Assembly: GCA_958296035.1 (NCBI GenBank)
Contig: OY282431.1
Coordinates: 2,836,037 to 2,900,036, forward strand
Source of the DNA: Paracoccaceae bacterium
GTDB lineage: Bacteria > Pseudomonadota > Alphaproteobacteria > Rhodobacterales > Rhodobacteraceae
Direction: 5' to 3'
DNA length: 64,000 bases
Shown here: piece by piece, positions 46,555 through 55,506 of the stretch
Numbering within the stretch: position 1 is the stretch's first letter
Layout of the letters: the number at the start of each line of letters is the position of its first letter
Notes under the pieces: model-generated
What the model was told of the DNA's origin: nothing
Seen by the model: only the letters and a program-made list of their open reading frames with translations
Databases searched by the model: none
Made by a program: the position numbers and the translations under genes

Positions 46555-46848
46555 GCGGGGTGCCCTGGGCAACGAGGTCGGCAAGCCCCGGCAACGCCGA
46601 GCCGGTGCGCAGATAGTCCCGAAACAGGATGTCTAGCCTGGCTCAGGTCTTCATCATGCTGAGGCAGCCATCGCGGGCGGCTCGCCCCCGCTCGCTTCGG
46701 GTGCCGAAGGAGATCTTTCTGCGCGTCACCTGCGCCCTGATATCCTGCTCTGCGGAGTTGGTATGGAGCGGTGTCCTCGGGTGGGCAAGCACGCGCAGAA
46801 GGTCGTCCTTGTTGGCTAGCAGCCTCGACAGCAGGCGGTCTCAAGACG
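46555..46848 (-). pseudogene. C-terminal fragment of a DDE transposase
   Basis: The minus-strand frame reads LLSRLLANKDDLLRVLAHPR, TPLHTNSAEQDIRAQVTRRK, ISFGTRSERGRAARDGCLSM, MKT-stop-ARLDILFRDYL and a short tail. TNSAEQDIR carries the catalytic Glu of a DDE transposase, and the block matches the ends of unclassified transposases. It is cut upstream at 46848, directly at a sequence (GTAAGCGGGCAAACG) identical to the first 14 bases plus one of the IS66-type terminal repeats seen in this window. Confidence 0.6.
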
Positions 46849-46970
46849 TAAGCGGGCAAACGAGGGAGCCCTGGCAAAATATGGTCATCAACGACAGTCT
46901 CAGGATCAAATTCATCGGCAAATGCCGGTATCGCGCAAAGTACTGCTACAACGGCAAATCGCTTCAGCAT
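46849..46970 (-). pseudogene. N-terminal fragment of a secreted imelysin-like protein
   Basis: ATG 46970 begins MLKRFAVVAVLCAIPAFADE, a clear signal peptide. It is followed by FDPETVVDDHILPG, which resembles the start of imelysin-family (EfeO/IrpA) proteins. The frame is cut at 46848 by the transposase fragment. Imelysins are periplasmic iron-uptake or iron-regulated proteins. A second imelysin fragment lies at 47728-48148 on the same strand. Confidence 0.4.
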
Positions 46971-47064
46971 GTTATAGACTCGCTAGAAAGCGAAGCAGGG
47001 CTTTCCTGTCTTCAGGTGGCTTTTCGATGACCGCATCTCGCTGCCGCCTGGCCTCGCCTCCATG

Positions 47065-47490
47065 TCACAAGATCGCTTCCAAAGGCGACCTTGCCCTGCC
47101 ATCGTGCAGAAATTTTGTGTGGCCCGACACGATTTTGGTCAGCCCGATCCCCCAAAGTGGAGGGGTACGCCATTCTCTGCCAGTAGCGCGGCCTACAGGA
47201 CGACCGTCGGCGAGTTCGGGTCCCATGTCGTGGAGAAGCATATCCGTGTACGGCCAGATAAGCTGGAAACTCTGCTCGACATCGGACAACGTCCCCGGCA
47301 GCCGGGCCGCCAGGAATTCGGGCAAGGCACTGAGTGTCTTGCGGCACTGGCGGCAGTACCAGCGCCTGACCCGCATGCCTTTCGGCTCCTGGCGCCGGCA
47401 GGTGCCGTGACCAACCATGCCACAGGCGGCCCGGCACCGGGACTTCGGACAGGGAGGAGGGGTTGCCTTCTTCCAGGCCCTGGCTGCTAA
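47065..47490 (-). pseudogene. Zinc-ribbon fragment of an IS-derived protein
   Basis: The minus-strand frame reads CGMVGHGTCRRQEPKGMRVR then RWYCRQCRKTLSALPEFLAA and ARLPGTLSDVEQSFQLIW. This resembles the N-terminal zinc ribbon (CxxC...GHGTYRR...RRWYCRxCxRTFSLLPxFLA) of DUF6431-like transposase-associated proteins. One CxxC pair is incomplete and no catalytic part follows. A second degraded copy of the same ribbon (SMRIKSWYCRQCGTAFSALP) is at about 54600-54700. Confidence 0.5.
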
Positions 47491-47727
47491 TGCAGGCCTC
47501 GGCGGCAAGACCGGTTTTATGGATGAACTGGACCATGCCGTCATCAAGTCCGGTGAGTGGACTTTCCAGCCTCCACGCCTGTCAACAATTGCGTGGAGGC
47601 TTTTCTACTTGAAAAGGTCTCCCCGGGAAAGAAACCTTGCCGGATTAAACCGGTGTCACTTGAAGATCGGTAATGAAGTTAACCGGGAAATCTGGCCCCC
47701 CTGCTACTGAGATATTCCTGAAAACAA
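47320..47727. repeat. Dispersed repeat of about 400 bp, copy 1
   Basis: It aligns with 54600-55003 in the same orientation from GGCAAGGCACTGA to near TCCTGAAA. Shared blocks include ACCAACCATGCCAC, GACCGG, a GC-rich hairpin with T tract, AACCTTGCCGG, ACCGGTGTCACTTGAA and GTTAACCGG. It covers the 5' part of the zinc-ribbon gene and its upstream region, and ends exactly where the imelysin gene is cut, so it probably marks the end of an insertion element. Confidence 0.7.
47569..47604 (+). terminator. Intrinsic terminator-like hairpin in repeat copy 1
   Basis: GCCTCCACGC pairs perfectly with GCGTGGAGGC across a 12-nt loop, followed by TTTTCT. The hairpin is conserved with a T.G change in the second repeat copy. 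Confidence 0.7.
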
Positions 47728-48148
47728 CAGCTGGCAAAGGCCACAGCGTTCAGTGCGGCGAGTTCATTTTCGTCAAAGGCCCCCCATATGAGGCGTCAAC
47801 ATAGTCGATCAATCCTTCATCCAGGGGCCACGCATTCACCTTGCCTTCCCAGTCGTTCACGATGGCATTGCCAAAGCGATAGACTTCGGTTTGCCGGTAC
47901 GGCACGCGGGCTCTCAACCAGGCTTCCCTGGCAGCCTGGGGTGCTTCTGCTGAGGGATTCGCAATCAATGCATCAACCGCAGCCTGAAGGCCTCGCGCAG
48001 CCGTAAGACTATCCGTGTACCTGGCGGCTGCAATGTTTGCATAAGTGTCCAGTATTGCCGACTTCGAGACCTGGTTTCCTGCCAGTGCGGTCGTTGCGAG
48101 GCCGATGCCGAGAATCAGGGCGCCGACAATGCGATGAATGAGATTTAT
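47728..48148 (-). pseudogene. Imelysin (peptidase M75) family fragment
   Basis: The minus-strand frame encodes a signal peptide (IVGALILGIGLATTALAG) and the imelysin N-terminal half: VSKSAILDTYANIAAARYTD, REAWLRARVPYRQTEVYRFG, NAIVNDWEGKVNAWPLDEGL, IDYVDASYGG. At a run of six G the frame breaks. The shifted frame continues FDENELAALNAVAF until the repeat begins near 47727. The predicted start codon is ATA, with GAGGAAA properly spaced upstream, suggesting a lost ATG. About 60 percent of the gene is missing. Confidence 0.7.
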
Positions 48149-49410
48149 TATTTTACTTTCCTCTCGAAGACGCAATTGATTTGGAGCATCCTGAAGACGC
48201 TGGATTTTGAACGCCTCACCCCTGCCATCTGCCTGGGCCATTTGTGGCGCAGGTATACGCCGGAGAGGCAATTTCCCGGGCATCAGCATTTCATCGCATT
48301 CAGGCCACTCCGCTCAGTGCCGCGAGACAGAAGACTTCCGGCCTTTGGCTTCTGCCCAGGAAAACCAACCTGGTGACGATGCATGATCAATGCGCATCGG
48401 CCTTCGGTTCTTGCAGGTGACCGTAAATCCCTAGCACTGCCAGAATCTGGAAAGCATTGATCTTGATCCAGTTTCGGGACGGCATCACATGGTCAGCAAG
48501 TGTCTGCCGGTGCGGGTGATGCGCAAGAAATAGACCTGATCTTCCAGTCAGACTTTCGCCAGGCTGCCGCCCCTGGTCAGTTCGGTTGCATCATATACCG
48601 GCGTGCTGTCAATATCCTGGTCTGGTTCGATTTCCTTGGCCAGAATCGCTGCCTCCAACATATGCGTCCACCACTCTCTTCACGATTCGGAGCCAGTTTC
48701 GGGCTGGTGTTTGCAGACTGAATGACTTCATGCGTGGACAGATCCGCTTCAAAACCTTGCCGGCACCGTCCAGCCGGCCCGATTTTGCACCGTGTCCTAC
48801 AATGCATTGATCATTTCCCGACGTTCATTCGCATGGCATCTGGATGGCCTGAGGTTTCGGGTTGGCTGGAAGGTATAAAGTGCACTAAAAGAGTCGGGTA
48901 TGTCAGGCCGAGTATTTTAGTCGGCTTTTGACTGGACGGATAAATCTTGTGCGGAGACTGTCGGCAAATGAGGTTTGGTTTTTCGCTATGCCTGAATCGG
49001 GTTGGGAACATTCCGGGCTGCGCATGCTTGGGTCGAATTCAAATGTTCCGAGAATGTGCCAATGGTCAGTCGTCGGGATTCTAGCAGACAATTTGGCCGG
49101 AAGCGGGCGGCAAAATCAGCATGTGGCCCACGGGACAGGGCGCTGCAGCATAATGGAATCGCCAGCGCCCAGGACGGCGGCAGAGGACGACGAAATTCAG
49201 TTGCCTTTTGCAAGATTGGCCAGACCGGCTTTCACTGGTCACGTAACCATGGGGCGTGGCGGGCGGCCGAGTGGATGCACCGACCGCGGTACAATTTCGG
49301 CACCGGCAACGAAAAGTTGCCGCGCGCCTCAAGATTCAGTGGTTGGCGAGTGAGATGCTGAAAACTCCTGGCAATTCGGATTCCAGGTTCAGAGTCCTGG
49401 CACCGGGGAC
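48149..49410. other. No gene recognised
   Basis: About 1.26 kb with only short unsupported frames on both strands, upstream of the bfd-bfr genes. It may hold decayed genes of the former imelysin operon and the bfd promoter. Confidence 0.4.
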
Positions 49411-49665
49411 ATGATAGTTTGTCACTGCCGCAGGATTTCCGACCGGGAAATTAATGATGCGATCAACGGCCTGCGGGCTTCGGATCCAACCGCATTGATC
49501 ACGCCCTGCGTCATCTACAGATCCCTCGGGAAGAAAGCGGACTGCGGCTCTTGCGTTCCGCAACTGATTTCCCTTATGCGCCATAATCCAAACACACAGG
49601 TGCCACTGAATGGTGGTACCAGTCATCGTACCCGGACAGAATGGGAGGCCTGCAATGAAAGGTGA
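49411..49665 (+). CDS. bfd: Bacterioferritin-associated ferredoxin
   Basis: The 84-residue protein has the Bfd [2Fe-2S] ligand set Cys4, Cys6 ([10 protein letters not shown]) and Cys45, Cys48 ([12 protein letters not shown]). It binds bacterioferritin and reduces its core to release iron. It is about 20 residues longer than typical Bfd because the frame runs into the bfr start. Its stop lies 11 bases inside the bfr gene, so the pair is coupled. Confidence 0.88.
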   Translation: MIVCHCRRISDREINDAINGLRASDPTALITPCVIYRSLGKKADCGSCVPQLISLMRHNPNTQVPLNGGTSHRTRTEWEACNER

Positions 49666-50140
49666 CGCGAAAGTGATAGAGTACCTCAACAAGGCACTCA
49701 CTCATGAACTGACGGCGGTTAACCAGTACTGGTTGCACTATCGTCTGCAAGATGACTGGGGCCTGGGGAAGATGGCCCGTAAGAGCCGCGAAGAGAGTCT
49801 TGAAGAAATGCAGCACGCAGACAAGCTTATCACGCGCATCATTTTCCTTGAGGGGCACCCCAATCTTCAGCGGCTGGATCCATTGCGCATCGGCCAGACA
49901 CCAAGGGAAATGCTGGAATGCGATCTTGAAGCGGAGGTGGATGCACGGGCTCTGTACAAGGCGGCCAGGAAATGTTGCTGCGAGGTCGGTGACTACGTTT
50001 CCATGGCAGTTTTTGAAGAGCTCCTGGCAGATGAGGAGGATCATATAGACTTCCTCGAAACGCAGCTTGAACTCATGAACAGGATTGGCGACAAACGCTA
50101 CGCACAACTCAATGCTGATACGATGGATTCCGCCGAATAG
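49655..50140 (+). CDS. bfr: Bacterioferritin
   Basis: 161 residues from ATG 49655, with GGGAGG 8 nt upstream. Ferroxidase ligands Glu18, Glu51, His54, Glu94, Glu127 and His130 are all present at the canonical positions, as is the haem-ligand Met52 ([10 protein letters not shown]). It forms a 24-subunit haem-containing shell that oxidises and stores iron in the cytoplasm. It is coupled to bfd, which mobilises the stored iron. The gene looks intact amid surrounding decay. Confidence 0.94.
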   Translation: MKGDAKVIEYLNKALTHELTAVNQYWLHYRLQDDWGLGKMARKSREESLEEMQHADKLITRIIFLEGHPNLQRLDPLRIGQTPREMLECDLEAEVDARALYKAARKCCCEVGDYVSMAVFEELLADEEDHIDFLETQLELMNRIGDKRYAQLNADTMDSAE

Positions 50141-50292
50141 GCAGAGTCGTAGAACTGATCCAGGGCATACAGGCGCGAAGACCGGTCTTCGGGCGCAAGT
50201 GCGCAGATGCGGCTTCGCGGTGTCTCATGTAGACGCGTGCCCTGCGGCAGCAAAGACAGGCGAAATGCTCCGTTGGGTTATGCATTTATGCA

Positions 50293-51405
50293 ATGAATCA
50301 GAACGCCGAATCCGTGATTCGGTCTCTTCTCTGTGTGAGTCGTAAGCACCTGGTGGGTTCAACTGTACCTGGTGGTGCCTTCCTTACCATGGGCTTTCGG
50401 CCGCTCTTTCTCGTGGCGGCTGTCTGGGCATCAGTAACAATGGTGTCCTGGATCTTGCTGCTTTTCGGACAACTATCACTACCTAGCACATTTGGTCCTG
50501 TCTCATGGCATGCACATGAGGCCCTTTATGGCTATTTGAGTGCAGTTGCAGCAGGGTTTCTGCTAACTGCCGTGCCAAATTGGACCGGTAGACCTCCTCT
50601 TTCAGGCCATGTCCTCCTCGGACCGGTCTTTCTGTGGTTTCTCGGCCGTTTCTGCATCGCAGTTTCAGGCTTCTTGCCCGCAATCCTTGTGGCAGGGGCT
50701 GACCTATCTGTTCTTGTAGTCATTGGCGGATTCTCGCTACGAGAGATCATACTCGGCAAGAACTGGCGCAACCTGGTCGTAATAGCCCTGGTTGCCATGC
50801 TTGTTTTGGGCAATGCATTATTTCACTGGGAGGTTGCACAAGGCAGGAACGCGGCATCCGGCTATGGCCTGCGAACCGGACTCGCTGCTGCGATAATCAT
50901 GATATCTCTGATTGGCGGCAGGATCGTTCCGTCATTTACCCGTAACTGGCTGGTCCAACGGGGTAGCGTAGTACTGCCCGCAAGACCTTCCCTTCTGGAC
51001 AGGATCGCACTCGTTCTTGGATCAATTGCAATGGCCTTCTGGGTGGCAGTGCCGGACTGGTTTGGGACCGGATGCCTTCAGTTGGCTGCCGGACTGGTTG
51101 TGATGCTACGGTGGTCTCGTTGGTGCGGAACAAGAACGCTTGACGAACCTCTACTATGGATTCTCCACGCCGGGTATGCATGCGTTTCTCTAGGGATGCT
51201 GGGTATGGGGTCAGCACTAGTAATGGCAGGTCCGCTATCGACTACCGCTGCCCAACATATCTGGATGACAGGCGCCATTGGACTGATGACTCTCGCCGTA
51301 ATGACACGGGCGAGTTTGGGGCATACCGGTCGAGCCCTGACCGCCGGTCCGGGCACTACCGTTATCTACCTATCGGTCATGACATCGGTCGTCGTGCGTC
51401 TATTG
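50293..51405 (+). pseudogene. nnrS: nnrS, 5' part (interrupted by IS66)
   Basis: From ATG 50293 the frame encodes 371 residues of an NnrS-family membrane protein: FRPLFLVAAVWA, WHAHEALYGYLSAVAAGFLL, AVPNWTGRPPL, GGRIVPSFTRNWL, HIWMTGAIGLMTLAVMTRAS, LGHTGR, ending MTSVVVRLL at the IS66 border. NnrS is a haem/copper-containing protein linked to nitric oxide stress and denitrification. The last 41 residues are encoded at 54223-54348. In this state the protein would run into IS66 sequence and end at 51573. Confidence 0.88.
51398..51405. repeat. Target-site duplication, left copy (IS66)
   Basis: GTCTATTG immediately before the left terminal repeat, identical to 54215-54222. IS66 elements duplicate 8 bp on insertion. 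Confidence 0.92.
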
Positions 51406-51511
51406 GTAAGCGGGCAAACTGGTACGTCCCGATTAGCTGTTGACGATCAGCATCTGTTCTCCGATCATCTGAATTCGGTCAATCCCGTGACAACAGATGG
51501 AGACAAGGCCC

Positions 51512-51823
51512 ATGGAGAACGGCATTTCACAATCACCACCCACCCCACAGCGCGCTCCTGTGCGGAGCCGTGATCAGTGGCGGGACATCTATGACACCTG
51601 GCAATCATCGGCGCTGACACGCCGGGACTTTTGCGACACACAGGGTCTCCGCTACAGCACGTTCCGGAGATGGTGCCAGCGCTTCCGCAAAGACACCGGC
51701 AGCCACACGGCCGCCGCCCCGGTCACGCCGCCCTTTGTCAATCTCGGACCAGCTGCACAGCCGCACTGGGAGATCGAGCTCACGCTCGGGCCCGATGTTG
51801 TCTTGCGGATGCGCCGGTCATGA
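51512..51823 (+). CDS. tnpA: IS66 accessory protein TnpA
   Basis: The 103-residue protein starts MENGISQS and has a helix-turn-helix region RDQWRDIYDTWQSSALTRRD, YSTFRRWCQRFR. It is the small DNA-binding IS66 protein required for transposition. Its TGA overlaps the ATG of tnpB (ATGA at 51820-51823), as in typical IS66 elements. A decayed copy of the same gene lies near 55400. Confidence 0.85.
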   Translation: MENGISQSPPTPQRAPVRSRDQWRDIYDTWQSSALTRRDFCDTQGLRYSTFRRWCQRFRKDTGSHTAAAPVTPPFVNLGPAAQPHWEIELTLGPDVVLRMRRS

Positions 51824-52173
51824 TCGGGTCCGGCTTTCCCGGCCGGGGCCGCATCTGGCTGGCCACCGAACCCGCCGACATGCGCCTGTCCTATGACGGG
51901 CTTTCGGCCTTGGTGCGCAACCGCCTCGGCCGCAACCCGATCTCGGGGGACTGGTATGTCTTCCTCAATCGACGCCGCACCATGCTCAAGGTCATCGCCT
52001 TCGACCGGGGCGGCTACTGGATCTGGTCCAAGCGCCTGGAGAGCGGCCTCTTTACCCGGCTCACCTCCAGCAATCCGGCCGAGCCGGTCTCGGCCACCGG
52101 GCTCATGGCGCTGGTCGACGGCATCGACATCATCAAGTCAAGACAACGCAAACGGTACGCCCGGGCCGCCTGA
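51820..52173 (+). CDS. tnpB: IS66 accessory protein TnpB (Orf2)
   Basis: The 117-residue protein has the TnpB signature RIWLATEPADMRLSYDGLSA, LVRNRLGRNPISGDWYVFLN, RRRTMLKVIAFDRGGYWIWS, KRLESGLF. The C-terminal IDIIKSRQRKRYAR is typical. It starts by overlapping tnpA. Downstream it faces the 3' end of tnpC, with about 100 bp between them. Confidence 0.92.
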   Translation: MIGSGFPGRGRIWLATEPADMRLSYDGLSALVRNRLGRNPISGDWYVFLNRRRTMLKVIAFDRGGYWIWSKRLESGLFTRLTSSNPAEPVSATGLMALVDGIDIIKSRQRKRYARAA

Positions 52174-52272
52174 CGGCGCCGGGCCGGCCGGCCTCGCCTC
52201 AGGCCAGGTCAGGGATGTGTCGTGTGGTCAGGATTGTCGCCATGACCGCTTGAGAGGTGACATCGGAATGGG

Positions 52273-53955
52273 CTATCCCGGCGCCGCCATGCCGGCCCGG
52301 GGAGATGCACAGGGCCGTTCCGGGTCCGGGGTATAGACGCCGGCCGAACCGCCGAAGGGCCGCTGACTGACAACCGAGCCCAAGGGCGCCGCACCAAACA
52401 CGTCTGGCCAGCGGCGGGGCGTCAACTCCTCGACCAGCCGGGCCGGATGCAGGGCCACACGCTGCAGGACATCGACCAGCCAGGTCCAGGCATCAACACA
52501 CTGCAATTGACAGGTCAGAAGCAAGGACTGGATGGTGGCGATGTCGCGGGCACCGGCCTCGCTCCAGGCAAACAGCCAGTTCCTGCGACCCGTCGCTATG
52601 GGGCGGATCTGACGCTCCAGTTCGTTGGTATCCAGACGAACACCGGCATGACCCAGACACACCTCAAGCCCGGCACGCCGCTCTCCGGCATAACACAGAG
52701 CCTGGTAGAACGGATCCTTCGGCAACCAGTCACGCGCCAGCATCGTCCCATGCCACTCCCAGAAGGCCGCCATCGCCGGCGCCAGCAGCTTATGACGGGC
52801 AGCCAGCAACGCAACCCCCGATGTGCCGTCCGCACGCGCCTCCCGCTCGGTCAGGTACATCTTGGCAATCAACGCCAGAGCACGCCCCGCATGCTCGGGC
52901 TCATGATCCTTGCAGCCCTCGAACTTGCGACGGGTGTGCGCCCAGCACAACGCATGCGCAACCCGTCCCGACATCGCCTCCGACCAGGCCGCATAAGCCC
53001 CATAGCCATCGCTGTGCAAAACCCCGGACCAGTCGCCCAGAATGCCCCCCACATGATGGTGCTGGCGATCGGGCCGGTAATGAAACACAATCTCGCCCCG
53101 GTCGCCCAGCACCGGCCACAACACGCCGCGGCGCATCTTGCCCCGTGATATCCGGCCGGCCCGGAGATATGTCTCGTCCATCATGATGACATCGCTCGCC
53201 AGGACAGAGCGCCACTGCGCCTCGGCCAGCGGACAGAGAAGGTCAATCGCACGTCGCACCCAGCCCCTGAGGCTCGAGCGGCTGACCTCAATGCCGTCCG
53301 CAGACAGACGCCGGTGCTGGCGATTGAGGGGCATATGCCAGATGAACTTGTCGATCAGCATACGGGCGATGAAACTGACATCGACGCAACTGCTCTCGAA
53401 GACCGACGGGGGCGTCGGAACCGGGAGGAAGGCGTTGGTCTCGCGGCGCTTGTAGATCGGCATGATGAAGCGGGCGACGTGCGAGGTCTCGCGACGGGTG
53501 ACCAGCTTGCAGACCACATGCTCGCCGACCTTCTCGAGTTCGTCCCCGGGAATGCCGTCAAGACCCTCCGGTTCAAGATACACATCCTGGACCGGAACAT
53601 CGGCATCAAAGCGCAGACCGCTGTCATTGACGGCAGGGCCACGCTTCTTCTTGCCGCGCTTGCGTTTCTTCTTCTCCTCGGCCTGACCGGCACAAGTCGA
53701 CGGGTCATCCTGCGCGTCATCATCGGATGACGGGGCGGTCTCGGCGCCGGACTCGACGCCGGCGGCCTCGAACATGTCGCGTCCCTGCTCGGGCGTCCTG
53801 ACCGTCTGCCGTTCGGATGTGGCGCCGAAGAGCTGGCGCTTGAACCACTCTATCTGACGCCTGAGAGAGGCAATTTCTTGTGTGAGAGAGGTGACGTCTT
53901 TTCGTGCTGCATTCCGTTCAGCCAGGGCCTTTTCGAGGGCCCGTTTCGGTGTCAT
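52273..53955 (-). CDS. tnpC: IS66 transposase TnpC
   Basis: About 560 residues from ATG 53955, with GGGAGG 6 nt upstream. It has an N-terminal leucine-zipper-like coiled coil (LTQEIASLRRQIEWFKRQLF) then a Lys-rich linker and the zinc-binding IS66 domain. The DDE core is VIMMDETYLRAG, VLHSDGYGAYA and the Glu in NELERQIRPIATGRRN. It catalyses excision and integration of the element. It is encoded opposite to tnpA/tnpB, which is atypical. Confidence 0.93.
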   Translation of the reverse strand: MTPKRALEKALAERNAARKDVTSLTQEIASLRRQIEWFKRQLFGATSERQTVRTPEQGRDMFEAAGVESGAETAPSSDDDAQDDPSTCAGQAEEKKKRKRGKKKRGPAVNDSGLRFDADVPVQDVYLEPEGLDGIPGDELEKVGEHVVCKLVTRRETSHVARFIMPIYKRRETNAFLPVPTPPSVFESSCVDVSFIARMLIDKFIWHMPLNRQHRRLSADGIEVSRSSLRGWVRRAIDLLCPLAEAQWRSVLASDVIMMDETYLRAGRISRGKMRRGVLWPVLGDRGEIVFHYRPDRQHHHVGGILGDWSGVLHSDGYGAYAAWSEAMSGRVAHALCWAHTRRKFEGCKDHEPEHAGRALALIAKMYLTEREARADGTSGVALLAARHKLLAPAMAAFWEWHGTMLARDWLPKDPFYQALCYAGERRAGLEVCLGHAGVRLDTNELERQIRPIATGRRNWLFAWSEAGARDIATIQSLLLTCQLQCVDAWTWLVDVLQRVALHPARLVEELTPRRWPDVFGAAPLGSVVSQRPFGGSAGVYTPDPERPCASPRAGMAAPG

Positions 53956-54046
53956 GACCGACCTCCCGATGGCGCTTTTCGGGGCTGGAAAAGCGGCCCG
54001 AACGGGGCTGGATACGGTGATGTACTGTCGAACTTGAGCATGACGT

Positions 54047-54075
54047 TCTCTAGCACGAAGGGGCAGAGGTGTCAA
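54047..54075 (-). promoter_or_regulatory. tnpC: Predicted promoter for tnpC
   Basis: On the minus strand TTGACA (54075-54070) and TAGAGA (54052-54047) are separated by 17 nt, about 95 nt upstream of the tnpC start. The -35 is perfect and the -10 weak. This would let tnpC be transcribed independently of tnpA/tnpB. Confidence 0.4.
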
Positions 54076-54214
54076 GCAGAAATATTCTCTAGAACCACAA
54101 TATATGGAAGTTAACTAGCCCTTATTGTGTCTCTAACAAAGTTATGCAAGATGTCGACGAGCACTGTATTCACGATTAGGAATGACTCGATGACGTACCA
54201 GTTTGCCCGCTTAC

Positions 54215-54222
54215 GTCTATTG
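54215..54222. repeat. Target-site duplication, right copy (IS66)
   Basis: GTCTATTG directly after the right terminal repeat, matching 51398-51405. Confidence 0.92.
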
Positions 54223-54348
54223 GGCGATGTCTTTCCGGAACTGACGATGCAAATGTTCACCGTATCCGCGGCCCTGTGGATTTTCGGCTTCTCAGGATTT
54301 GCGATCCTATATGGGCCAATTCTGTTTCGGGCGCGGATTGCCAACTGA
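54223..54348 (+). pseudogene. nnrS: nnrS, 3' part
   Basis: Joined to 51405 after removal of IS66 and one duplication copy, the frame reads VVVRLL then GDVFPELTMQMFTVSAALWI, FGFSGFAILYGPILFRARI and a stop. This is the NnrS C-terminal pair of membrane helices. The reading frame is restored exactly, giving a 412-residue protein. Confidence 0.88.
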
Positions 54349-54599
54349 GAGCAGGAAGAATTGTCAGGAAGCTGCGCTGGTACCACTGTCTAGTATGGGA
54401 TCAGATTGATGGAAGCCGGGCGGTTCGCAGTCAAAGCCAAATGGATGGCTACTGCCTTGCACGTCGAATGACGCACCGATGCCTATCGAAGAGGACGTAA
54501 CCAGACATGTCCACTTTCCTGTGCAGTTAGTCGGGAAAAGCGGAACCTTGTTCGGAAATGTTCTGCAATTCATGCCTCCCCGGTCAACTTGTCGTAAGC

Positions 54600-55003
54600 G
54601 GGCAAGGCACTGAATGCGGTGCCGCACTGGCGGCAGTACCAGCTTTTGATCCGCATGCTTCCGGCTGCTGGCGCCGGTAGGTGCAGTGACCAACCATGCC
54701 ACCTGCGGAACAGCACCGGGACTTGGGATTGTCGGGAGGGGTTGCGTCCTTCCAGGCCTTATTGCCAATGTAGGCCTCGGTGGTAAGACCGGATTCTTGG
54801 ATGAACTGGGCCTTGCCCTCAGTGAGCCCGGCAGAGGGCTTCTATGCCTCCATGCTGGCGTGAAAGTGCGTGGAGGCTTTTATGCTTGTAAAGGTCTCTC
54901 CGGGAAGAAACCTTGCCGGTTCATACCGGTGTCACTTGAAAGTCGGTAATGGAGTTAACCGGTATTTCCGGAACCCCAACTACTGGAGTAGTCCTAAAGC
55001 CAA
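54600..55003. repeat. Dispersed repeat of about 400 bp, copy 2
   Basis: Second copy of the repeat at 47320-47727, in the same orientation, including a degraded zinc-ribbon reading frame on the minus strand (WYCRQCGTAFSALP), the hairpin and the GTTAACCGG end. It ends where an IS66 relic begins. Confidence 0.7.
54846..54881 (+). terminator. Intrinsic terminator-like hairpin in repeat copy 2
   Basis: GCCTCCATGC pairs with GCGTGGAGGC (one T.G pair), followed by TTTT. It is the counterpart of 47569-47604. The retained pairing suggests the hairpin matters to the repeat. Confidence 0.65.
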
Positions 55004-55004
55004 C

Positions 55005-55506
55005 ACCCGCCCGAGGCGGTTGCGAACCAGGGCTGATAGCCCGTCATAGGTCAGGCGCATGTCGGCGGGTTCGGTGGCCAGCCAGATACCGCGGCCGGGA
55101 AAGCCCGAGCCGATCATACGTGGCGCATCCGCAAGACAACATCGGGGCCGAGTGTGCGTTCGATTTCCCGGTTTGGCCGGGCCGCTTCAGCCTGTACCGA
55201 TGTCACCGGGTCGGCGGCCTTGCGGAAACGCCGGCACCATCTCCGGAAGGTCTGGTAACGGATGCCCTCGGTGGCGCAGAATTCCCTGGTGTGTCAACGC
55301 CGATGACTGCCAGCTATCATGGATGTCCTGCCATTGTTCACGGCTACAGGCGGGCGCCCGCCGGGGTGGGCGGTGTCGATTGTGCAATGCCGTTCTCCAT
55401 GGGTGTTTCCTCCATCAATTGTTGCCGGAATTACCGGCCTCAGATTATCGGAGAACAGATGCGGATCGTCGACACCTGAAAGGGACGTCTTCGTTTGCCC
55501 GCTAAC
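55005..55506 (-). mobile_element. IS66 left-end relic
   Basis: The minus strand from 55506 starts GTTAGCGGGCAAACG, one mismatch from the intact IS66 terminal repeat. It then gives a leader and MENGIAQS, followed by a broken TnpA frame (REQWQDIHDSWQSSALTHQG, RRWCRRFRKAAD) and the first residues of TnpB. It ends near 55005 at the dispersed repeat. The rest of the element is missing. It is related to, but distinct from, the intact IS66 at 51.4 kb. Confidence 0.75.

Larger units (their letters stand above)
51406..54214. mobile_element. Complete IS66-family insertion sequence (2809 bp)
   Basis: Terminal inverted repeats begin GTAAGCGGGCAAACTGGTAC (51406) and end with the complement at 54214; 23 of 24 bases match. 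It is flanked by the 8-bp duplication GTCTATTG. It carries tnpA and tnpB on the plus strand from the left end, and tnpC on the minus strand from the right end, so the genes converge. In the usual IS66 layout all three point the same way. The sharp ends, intact repeats and open genes indicate a recent insertion. Confidence 0.93.

Noticed and set aside
48928-49353. 141-codon plus-strand frame upstream of bfd
   Set aside because: No motif, unusual composition and equally long frames on the other strand; not supported as a gene.
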